A DNA stretch of 64,000 nt from SG8-39 sp041558415. Lineage in GTDB: Bacteria > Pseudomonadota > Gammaproteobacteria > Burkholderiales > SG8-39. Position numbers and translations under genes: made by a program. Below, piece after piece: positions 57,436 to 64,000 of this stretch. The notes beneath the pieces are model-generated. The model had not been told where the DNA came from. It ran no database searches and saw only the letters and a list, made by a program, of their open reading frames with translations. Every line of letters starts with the position of its first letter. Position 1 is the first letter of the stretch. The stretch covers positions 1 to 64,000 of the forward strand of contig JBFFEY010000011.1 of NCBI GenBank assembly GCA_041558415.1, read 5' to 3'.

Positions 57436-59319
57436 GTGCTGGTCGCGCTGCAGCACGTGCGCATCGCCCTTGCGTCGGGTGAATTTTATCCGGTCGAAGA
57501 ACTCGAGCACCTCGATCGTGAGGTTGCGCCCGATGCCCGAGCGGTCGCGGAACGCCGCCGCGGTGATCGCGCCGCTGGCGTGCGCCTCCTCTTCCGCGAG
57601 TTGTTCGAGACGGCGCAGTGCCGCAGGCAGGAAGAAGCGCGTTTTCGAAACGCGCACCAGCAAACCCTGACGCTCGAGACGTGACAGCGCGGCCTCGAGT
57701 CTGCGCGGATCGGTCGCGAGCGTTGCGGCCAGCTCGACGACGCTCGGCGCACGCAAGGCGCTCGATGCGAGCAGCGGTTCGACCTTCTGCCACAGCGCGG
57801 CATCGGCGGCGCTGAGCTGAATCCGATGCTCCGCCAGACGCAGGCCCGCGCCGTCACGCACGACCCTGCCCTCGCTCACCAGCGACTCGATGAGCGTCGT
57901 CAGCGCCGCGCGCGGCAGGCGCAGGCCGCTGCCCTCGAGCAGGCGGGATTCCGGCGGACCGGCGCTGTCCGGCGCCCGGCGGTGCCAGGCGGTGAGCGCT
58001 TCGAGCGCCTTGGCGCGCAGCGCATCCCAGTGCGCCGGTGAAAAACCCCAGTCGCCGGCGCGCTGTACGGGCAAGCGCTCGGCCAGCGCCACGGCGGCGG
58101 CTGGCGTCAGGTTGCGATTCATCGCGAAGCGCGTCAGGTCGACGCCCTCGGCTGCCTGCGCCAGCAACGCCCCGAGCGCCGCGGCGGGATCGTCGAGCAC
58201 CTGCGCGGCGAGCGCGGCGAGGCGCTCGGGCCGCGCCCGGCCGCGCGCCGGCGGAAAGACGTCGATCACGCGACCGCCGGCGAGCGTGCGCCGCGCGGAC
58301 TGGTCGCGCAGGATGAAGCCGTCGCCGAACAGCGCGCCGAGTGGGCGGTCGAGCACGAGCTGCACCAGGCCCGCGGCGCCCGGCGCGATGCTGTCGCCCT
58401 CGAGCAGCGCGACGCGGCCGATGACGTTGGCGGCGCCGAGGTGGACGTGCACCGGCGTCCAGTGCGCGAGCGGCTTTGCCTCGTCCGCCAGCACGCGCAA
58501 CCGCGCGTCGAACTTGCGCACCGCCGCAGGCACGTCGCCGGCGACGATCCAGTCGCCCCGCTCGATCGCCGTCTTATCGCCGAGCCCGGCGAGATTGAGC
58601 GCACAACGCTGCCCCGCAACGCCCCGCTGCGCCGCCGCGTTCTGCGCATGGATCGCGCGCACGCGCGCCGACTGTCCCGCGAGCAGCGCACGCACCGCGT
58701 CGCCGACGCGGATTGCGCCGCTCACGACCGTGCCGGTCACGACCAGGCCGGCGCCGGCAATGGTGAAGGTGCGGTCGACCGCGAGGCGGAAGTTGCCCTC
58801 GTCTGTCCGCGGCCGCAGCGCCTGCGCCGCCGCTTGCAGATGCGCCTTCAGCGCGGCGACGCCGTGACCGCCGAGGCTCGAGAGCGGAAACACGGGCGCG
58901 GCGCGCAGAGCGGTCGGCGCGAGCAGCGCGGCGAGCAGCGCCTTGACTTCGGCCACGCGCGCGTCGCTCACGCGATCGATCTTGGTGAGCGCCACCGCGC
59001 CCTGTGATACCCCCAGCAGGTCGAGGATCGCCAGGTGCTCGCGCGTCTGCGGCATCGGCCCGTCGTCGGCGGCGACGACGAGCAGCGCAAAGTCGATGCC
59101 CGCGACGCCGGACAGCATGTTGTGCACGAAGCGCTCGTGGCCGGGCACGTCGACGAAGCCGATCGTCTGCGCGTCGTCCACGGGGAGGTAAGCGAAGCCG
59201 AGGTCGATCGTCAGGCCGCGCTTTTTCTCCTCCGGCAGGCGATCGGTGTCGACGCCGGTGAGCGCGCGCACCAGGCTGGTCTTGCCGTGGTCGACGTGGC
59301 CCGCCGTGGCGACGATCAC
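57388..59319 (-). CDS. selB: Selenocysteine-specific elongation factor SelB
   Basis: A 643-residue GTPase that delivers Sec-tRNA to UGA. The G domain has GHVDHGKTS (7-15), DVPGHERF and TKID. EF-Tu-like domains 2 and 3 follow, then four winged helices, the last containing LEFFDRIKFTRRKGD, which binds the SECIS. Its last 15 codons (629-643) and its TGA stop lie inside the tRNA-Sec gene. E. coli SelB is 614 residues, so the overlapping tail is probably dispensable. Its ATG overlaps the selA stop (ATGA), giving selA-selB coupling. Confidence 0.96.
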   Translation of the reverse strand: MIVATAGHVDHGKTSLVRALTGVDTDRLPEEKKRGLTIDLGFAYLPVDDAQTIGFVDVPGHERFVHNMLSGVAGIDFALLVVAADDGPMPQTREHLAILDLLGVSQGAVALTKIDRVSDARVAEVKALLAALLAPTALRAAPVFPLSSLGGHGVAALKAHLQAAAQALRPRTDEGNFRLAVDRTFTIAGAGLVVTGTVVSGAIRVGDAVRALLAGQSARVRAIHAQNAAAQRGVAGQRCALNLAGLGDKTAIERGDWIVAGDVPAAVRKFDARLRVLADEAKPLAHWTPVHVHLGAANVIGRVALLEGDSIAPGAAGLVQLVLDRPLGALFGDGFILRDQSARRTLAGGRVIDVFPPARGRARPERLAALAAQVLDDPAAALGALLAQAAEGVDLTRFAMNRNLTPAAAVALAERLPVQRAGDWGFSPAHWDALRAKALEALTAWHRRAPDSAGPPESRLLEGSGLRLPRAALTTLIESLVSEGRVVRDGAGLRLAEHRIQLSAADAALWQKVEPLLASSALRAPSVVELAATLATDPRRLEAALSRLERQGLLVRVSKTRFFLPAALRRLEQLAEEEAHASGAITAAAFRDRSGIGRNLTIEVLEFFDRIKFTRRKGDAHVLQRDQHGRESHPGGAPGLQIQ

Positions 59320-60692
59320 GCGCCCTCCAGCTGCGCGGCGAAGCGCGCTTCGTCGGCCGGCTCCAGGCCGCGCAGGTCGAGAATCAGGGCACCGTCCTGC
59401 AGGCGGCCGATGACCGGAACCGGCAGCGCGCGAAACGCGGTGGCAAGGCGCGTCGTGCCCGGGCGCAGCGCGAGCCCCGCGCTCGCGAGGTGCTGGCGCG
59501 GCGCCGCCCCGCTGCCGACCTCGCTCTCGCAGTCGATCACGCTCACCTCGACGCCCGGCTTGGCCCAGGCGGCCAGCCGCGGGCGCAGGCGATCGGCCAT
59601 CGTGCGGAGGTCCGCCACCGATCGCGCCAGGCGACGCAGCACGGGCAGGCGCGTCGCCACGCGCTCGGGATCCTGGTAGAGCCGCAACACCGCGGCGAGC
59701 GCCGCCACGGTGAGCTTGTCGACGCGCAGCGCGCGCTTCAGCGGGTTGCGCCGCAGCCGGGCGACGAGATCCGCGCGCCCGACGATGATCCCCGCCTGCG
59801 GGCCGCCGAGCAGCTTGTCGCCGCTGAAGCTAACCAGGTCGGCGCCCTGCGCGATGGCCTGCGCCGGGGTCGGCTCGGCCGGCAGGCCGAAGCGCCGCAG
59901 GTCGACCAGCGTGCCGCTGCCGAGATCGACCACGAAGGGCACGCCCCGCGCGCGGCACAGCGTGGCGAGGTCGCGCTCGGCGACCGCCGCGGTAAAGCCC
60001 TCGATGGCGTAGTTGCTGGCGTGCGCCTTCAGCACCAGCCCGGTCTTCGATCCGATCGCCTGCGCGAAATCGTCGAGATGCGTGCGGTTGGTCGTGCCGA
60101 CTTCGCGCAGCCTGCAGCCCGCGCGCTGCATGAGGTCCGGCAGACGGAACGAGCCGCCGATCTCGATCAGCTCGCCGCGCGAGACCGGCACTTCCTTGCG
60201 CTTGGCGAGCGTGTTCAGCATCAGCAGCACCGCGGCCGCGTTGTTGTTCACCACGGTGGCCGCCGGTGCGCCGGTCAGCGCGCACAGCAGCCGTTCGAGG
60301 TGATGGTCGCGCTCGCCGCGCCGGCCCGTGGCGAGGTCGTACTCCAGATTCGTCGCCTCGCGCGCGGCCTCGCACAGTGCGTCGATCGCCTCCTCGGGCA
60401 GCGGCGCGCGACCGAGATTGGTGTGCAGCAGCGTGCCGGTGAGGTTGAACACCGGGCGCAGCGAGGAACGCGCCTGCTGCGCGAGGCGCTCGGCGACGCG
60501 GCCGACGACGGCGTGCGCCACGTCCTGCGGCAGGGCCGCGCGCGCGCTGCGCAGGTCATCGAGCACGCCGCGGATCGCGTCGGTCACCGCCGCGCGGCCG
60601 TAGGCGGCGATCAGCGCGTCGGCTTCCGGCCGCCGCAGCAAACGGTCGACCGAGGGCAGCGCGGCAAGTGCGGAAGCGCGTGAATCCACCAT
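59316..60692 (-). CDS. selA: L-seryl-tRNA(Sec) selenium transferase SelA
   Basis: A 458-residue PLP enzyme (E. coli 463). The PLP lysine is Lys293 in SFSGDKLLGGPQAG, and VVNNNAAAVLL and EVGTTNRTHLDD are typical. It converts Ser-tRNA-Sec to Sec-tRNA-Sec with selenophosphate; selD is not in the window. The start MVDSRASALAALPS matches homologues; an ORF start further upstream would run into the divergent methyltransferase. The 67-base gap 60693-60759 is the only promoter space. Confidence 0.96.
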   Translation of the reverse strand: MVDSRASALAALPSVDRLLRRPEADALIAAYGRAAVTDAIRGVLDDLRSARAALPQDVAHAVVGRVAERLAQQARSSLRPVFNLTGTLLHTNLGRAPLPEEAIDALCEAAREATNLEYDLATGRRGERDHHLERLLCALTGAPAATVVNNNAAAVLLMLNTLAKRKEVPVSRGELIEIGGSFRLPDLMQRAGCRLREVGTTNRTHLDDFAQAIGSKTGLVLKAHASNYAIEGFTAAVAERDLATLCRARGVPFVVDLGSGTLVDLRRFGLPAEPTPAQAIAQGADLVSFSGDKLLGGPQAGIIVGRADLVARLRRNPLKRALRVDKLTVAALAAVLRLYQDPERVATRLPVLRRLARSVADLRTMADRLRPRLAAWAKPGVEVSVIDCESEVGSGAAPRQHLASAGLALRPGTTRLATAFRALPVPVIGRLQDGALILDLRGLEPADEARFAAQLEGA

Positions 60693-60759
60693 GTCTGGAA
60701 CGCTCGGGAAGATGGCCCTATGATAGCCAACGTCCCTCCACGAGACCGAAAGGCCAGCC
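60693..60759. promoter_or_regulatory. Shared divergent promoter region of selA and the Sec-methyltransferase
   Basis: The two genes start back to back with 67 bases between. TATGAT (60719-60724, plus) overlaps TATCAT on the minus strand (60720-60725), which could serve as -10 elements in both directions. -35 matches are weak, so activator control or another sigma factor is possible. Confidence 0.4.
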
Positions 60760-61536
60760 ATGCGTGCCGAGACGCCCGTCGATCCCGTCGCCCTGCGCGA
60801 GGAGGTCAAGATCAAGTACCGCGAAGTCGCCTGCAATCCGCAGGGCAAGTACCACTTTCACACCGGCCGGCGCCTGGCGAGGCGCCTGGGCTACGACGAC
60901 GCGGTCGTCGCGCGCATGCCGGACGAGGCGGTCGAGTCCTTCGCCGGGGTCGCCAACCCGTTCGCGCTGCGCGCGCTCGCGCCCGGCGAGACCGTCGTCG
61001 ACGTCGGCTCGGGCGCGGGCTTCGACTGCTTCATCGCCGCGCAGCAGGTCGGCGCCGGCGGAAAGGTGGTCGGCGTCGACATGCTCGAGGAAATGCTGCA
61101 GAAGGCGCGCGCCAGTGCCGCGCGCATGGGTCTGACGAATGTCGAATTCCGCGCGGGCCTGATCGAGGCGATGCCGGTCGAGGACGGCTGGGCCGACGTC
61201 GTCATCAGCAACGGCGTCATGAACCTGTGCGCCGACAAGAAAAAGGCGTTCGCGGAGATCTGGCGCGTGCTCAAGCCCGGCGGGCGGCTGCAGTTCGCCG
61301 ATATCGCCAACGGCAAGCCCGTGCCGGAAGCGGCCATCCGCAACATCGATCTCTGGACCGCTTGAATCGCCGGCGGCCTTCCGTGTGAAGGCTGGCGGGC
61401 GATGCTGGAGCAGATCGGCTTCGTCGAGGTGCAGATCGGCGCGCCCTGCGACACCTTCGGCGAGGCCGCCGGCGAGAAGAACGCGCGCAGCTTCGAGGTC
61501 TACGGCTACCCGTTCCTCGCGCGCAAGCCGACGTAA
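60760..61536 (+). CDS. ArsM-like SAM-dependent methyltransferase selenoprotein, Sec202 (UGA at 61363-61365)
   Basis: A 258-residue class I methyltransferase (VVDVGSGAGFDCF SAM loop near residue 83, VISNGVMNLC). Translation reads through an in-frame TGA as codon 202: DLWTA-U-IAGGLPCEGW, then conserved C-terminus GEKNARSFEVYGYPFLARKP to a TAA at 61534-61536. Related enzymes have Cys at this site (the conserved C-x-G-x-L region of arsenite methyltransferases). A SECIS-like hairpin follows. Neighbouring cysteines at C207-208 region and PCDTF could pair with Sec. Substrate unknown; methylation of As or another thiophilic element is plausible. Confidence 0.92.
61366..61403 (+). promoter_or_regulatory. 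Bacterial SECIS-like element of the Sec-methyltransferase
   Basis: The apical part is GCCTTC (61376-61381), loop CGTGT (61382-61386), GAAGGC (61387-61392): 6 bp, 5-base loop with GU at positions 2-3, starting 11 bases after the UGA. ATCGCC right after the UGA (61366-61371) can pair with GGCGAT further on (61398-61403) as a lower helix. Geometry equals that of the peroxiredoxin hairpin. Confidence 0.82.
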
Positions 61537-61613
61537 GCGCCGCGGGCGCCGGGTGCCCGCCGCCAGCGAACCTGAGTCACCCCGGGCGATGGCGCAGGAT
61601 TTATGATCCGCGC

Positions 61614-62738
61614 GTGTCCAGCCCGGAATCCAACGCGCCTTCGCATCGTGCCGCGCGGCGCCGCCGCGCGCCGCTCAACCTGGTCGTGCTGGGCCTGGCG
61701 ATCGTCCTCGCGCTCGGCTTCGGCTACCGCGAGTTTCGTCAGCGCCTGCTCTTTCTGCACGAGGAGGATGCGCGCATCCGCGCCGACATGGTGACCGTCG
61801 CCAGCCGCGTCGCCGGCTGGGTGACGCGCGTCGCGGCACAGGAGGGTCAGGCAGTGGCGGCCGGCACGGTGCTGGTCGAGGTCGACCGACGCGATGCCGC
61901 GCTCGCGCTGGAGGAGCTCGACGCGCAGCGCGCCGCGCTGGCGGCCGAGCGTTCGCGCCTGGCCGCCGAGCAGGCGCTGGTGCGCGGCCAGACCGAGAGC
62001 CATCTGCAGTCGGCGCGCGCCGAACGCGAGGCGGCGCGCGTGACCGTCTCCAGCCTCGAGCCGCAGCGCAGCCTGGCGCGCAGCGAGCTGAAGCGCAGCC
62101 AGCAGCTGTTCGACAAGAAGATGGCCTCGCAGAGTGCGCGCGACCAGGCCGAGACGCAGCTGCAGCGCGTCGAGCGCGAGTACCGCATCGCGGCCGCCAA
62201 CCTGGAGGGCGCGGAGGCGCGCGTGCGCGAGGCCGAGGCCGAGCGCGCGCGCCTCGATGTGCTGGCCGGCCAGCTTGCGGTGCTCGAGACGCGCGAGGCC
62301 GAGATCGCGGCGCGCCTGCAGCGCCAGCGACTCGACCTCGGCGACCGAATTGTCAAGAGCCCGCTCGACGGCGTGGTCGACCGCAAGTTCGTCGAGGCCG
62401 GCGAGTACGTCTCGCCGGGGCAGCGGCTGATGCTGCTGCACGACCCGTCGAAGGTCTGGGTCGAGGCCAACATCAAGGAGACGGCGTTGCGCCGGCTCGC
62501 GGTCGGCCAGACCGTGCGCGTGCGCGTCGACGCCTATCCGGACGAGACCTTCGAGGGCCGCATCGAGCGCATTGGCCACGCCGCCACCAGCACCTTCGCG
62601 CTGCTGCCGAGCCCGAACCCGAGCGGCAACTTCACCAAGATCACGCAGCGCGTGCCGGTGCGCATCGCGGTCGCGCAGCGCGAGGGCCGGCTGCGCCCGG
62701 GCATGATGGTCGAGATCAAGATTGCCACCGGCGGTTGA
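61614..62738 (+). CDS. emrA: HlyD/EmrA family membrane fusion protein
   Basis: A 374-residue periplasmic adaptor. An N-terminal membrane helix (about 20-38) is followed by a biotinyl-lipoyl-like half motif (VAGWVTRVAAQEGQAV), a long Ala/Arg/Glu-rich coiled-coil hairpin (about 85-230), the second half (IVKSPLDGVVDRKFV) and a beta-barrel. The start is a GTG at 61614. It links an MFS pump to an outer-membrane channel. It overlaps the start of the following pump gene. Confidence 0.88.
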   Translation: MSSPESNAPSHRAARRRRAPLNLVVLGLAIVLALGFGYREFRQRLLFLHEEDARIRADMVTVASRVAGWVTRVAAQEGQAVAAGTVLVEVDRRDAALALEELDAQRAALAAERSRLAAEQALVRGQTESHLQSARAEREAARVTVSSLEPQRSLARSELKRSQQLFDKKMASQSARDQAETQLQRVEREYRIAAANLEGAEARVREAEAERARLDVLAGQLAVLETREAEIAARLQRQRLDLGDRIVKSPLDGVVDRKFVEAGEYVSPGQRLMLLHDPSKVWVEANIKETALRRLAVGQTVRVRVDAYPDETFEGRIERIGHAATSTFALLPSPNPSGNFTKITQRVPVRIAVAQREGRLRPGMMVEIKIATGG

Positions 62739-64000
62739 CGCGAGCCTCGGTATCGAGGCCCTGTTCCAGCGCTACGGGCCTGCGTACCGCTGGCTGGTGA
62801 CCGTCGGCGGGCTGCTCGGCGCGATGTCGATGGTGCTTTCGTCGACGATGATCAACGTCGCGGTGCCGAGCATCATGGGCGCCTTCGGCATCGGCCAGGA
62901 TCTCGCGCAGTGGGCGGCGACCGCGTTCCTCGCGACCATGGTGGCAAGCCAGCTGCTAAACGCCTGGGCGGTGGAGGCCTTCGGCCAGCGCATCACGTTC
63001 TGCCTCGCCTTGCTGATCTTCGTGCTCGGCGCGCTGATCGGCGCCAACGCGACCAGCATCGAGACGCTGATCGCGGGGCGCGTGCTGCAGGGCTTTTCCG
63101 CGGGCCTGGTGCAGCCGCTGGTGATGGCGACGGTGGTGGCGGTATTTCCCGCCGAGCGGCGCGGCATGGCCGTGAGCCTTTACTCGGTGGGCGTCACCAT
63201 GGCGCCGAGCTTCGGTCCCTGGATCGGCGGCCTGGCGATCGATGCCATGAACTGGCGCCAGATCTTCATGGTGCCGCTGCCGCTGGTGGGGCTGGCTTTC
63301 CTGCTCGGGCTGGTGCTCATGCCGTCGAAGAAGCTCTCGCGCCGGCTGCCGAAGTTCGACTGGAGCGGCTACGCGCTGCTCACGCTCGCGCTGATGTGCG
63401 TGATGAGCGTGATCGGCAACGGCCAGCGCTGGGGGTGGAGCTCCGACCGCAGCGCCACCTTTCTCGTCGTCGGCCTGGCCGCAGCGGCGCTGTTCACCCT
63501 GCTCCAACTGCGTTCGAAAAACCCCCTGCTCGACGTCAGCCTGTTCGCCGACCTGCGCTTCACCGCGGCGATGGGCATCGCTTTTGCCTTCGGCGCGGGC
63601 AACTTCGCCACCAACTACGCCATCCCGGTGTTCATGCAGACCGTACAGGGCTTCACGCCGACCGAGGCCGGCTTCGTACTGGTGCCCGCCGGCATCCTGC
63701 TGGTGACGATGATCCCGGGCGTCGGTCGGCTCGCCGACACGCTGCCTTCGCACCTGCCGATCATGCTCGGTTGCGTGCTGTTCTCGCTCGCCGGCTGGCT
63801 GCTGTCCGATACCGACGTCAACACCGCGTTCTGGACCATGGCCGGCTTCGCCATCGTCAGCCGCATCGCGCTCGGCCTGGTGATGCCGAACCTCGGCAAG
63901 GTGGCGATGAGCACGGTGCCGGCCGGCAAGCTGAACCAGGGCGCCGGCACCTACAACTTCATCCGCCAGATGGGCGGCGCCTTCGGCGTCGCCCTGACGG
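62719..64000 (+). CDS. emrB: EmrB/QacA (DHA2) family MFS efflux pump, 3' end cut by window
   Basis: About 427 residues are visible, with many membrane segments of a 14-TM pump; the 3' end is beyond the window. The DHA2 motifs GRVLQGFSAGLVQPL and SVGVTMAPSFGPWIGG are clear. The start is uncertain: the frame opens after a TGA at 62704, and a TTG at 62719-62721, inside emrA, is the earliest reasonable codon. Together with EmrA it should export drugs or other hydrophobic compounds. No regulator gene is visible. Confidence 0.85.

Noticed and set aside
60760..61365. Methyltransferase ending at the first TGA (201 residues)
   Set aside because: The frame continues with strongly family-like sequence to a TAA, the UGA replaces a conserved Cys, a SECIS-like hairpin follows, and the Sec machinery is adjacent.

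Overview
The window is high-GC (roughly two-thirds G+C), densely packed DNA from a bacterial chromosome. It most likely comes from a betaproteobacterium. Two blocks of conserved gene order support this: leuC-ecn-leuD-leuB-asd-fimV-truA-trpF-trpB-trpA-accD-folC-dedD-cvpA-purF-metZ and ndk-rlmN-pilF-rodZ-ispG-hisS-yfgM-bamB-der. Type IV pilus genes (fimV, pilF), LpxH-type lipid A synthesis and a BAM lipoprotein indicate a Gram-negative envelope. The genus cannot be named from the sequence. No stretch longer than 300 bases lacks a gene.

Layout. 1-3365 (+): the tail of a Pro/Ala-rich protein, an L,D-transpeptidase, a periplasmic cyclophilin and lpxH. 3367-20838 (-): the leucine, aspartate-semialdehyde, tryptophan, fatty-acid, folate, purine and methionine block; metZ is preceded by a promoter, a SAM-II-type riboswitch and an intrinsic terminator. 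20922-27410: an M48 lipoprotein protease, an MFS transporter, and a divergent SDR plus a giant membrane spermidine-synthase-like protein, then a TetR regulator with a palindromic operator. 27485-36648 (-): the der/bamB/hisS/ispG/rodZ/pilF/rlmN/ndk housekeeping block. 36758-41691 (-): tilS, accA, a DNA glycosylase, a hypothetical protein, an HNH protein and an HU-like protein. 41944-48893: assorted metabolic genes including cysK, two SDR/MDR-type oxidoreductases, and an ABM-domain gene that appears internally deleted. 48886-53994 (-): a very large soluble histidine kinase with three PAS and six GAF domains. 54109-56807: FKBP, a spermidine-synthase-like methyltransferase, a stand-alone FimV N-domain and a DUF2182 membrane protein.

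The most interesting part is 56836-61536, a compact selenocysteine (Sec) island. It holds selA, selB and selC (tRNA-Sec) plus two genes whose reading frames continue through an in-frame UGA: a peroxiredoxin (Sec45) on the minus strand directly behind selC, and an ArsM-like SAM-dependent methyltransferase (Sec202) divergent from selA. Each UGA is followed after exactly 10 nt by a perfect 6-bp stem with a 5-nt loop carrying GU at loop positions 2-3. This is a shared bacterial SECIS-like geometry in two unrelated sequences. selC overlaps the last 15 codons and the stop codon of selB on the same strand, so maturing the tRNA from a selB transcript would destroy the selB stop codon. Standard gene callers would truncate both selenoproteins.

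The window ends in an emrA/emrB-type efflux pair; emrB is cut by the window edge. Gene starts were chosen by family length, start codon and overlap with neighbours; where non-ATG starts were chosen this is stated.
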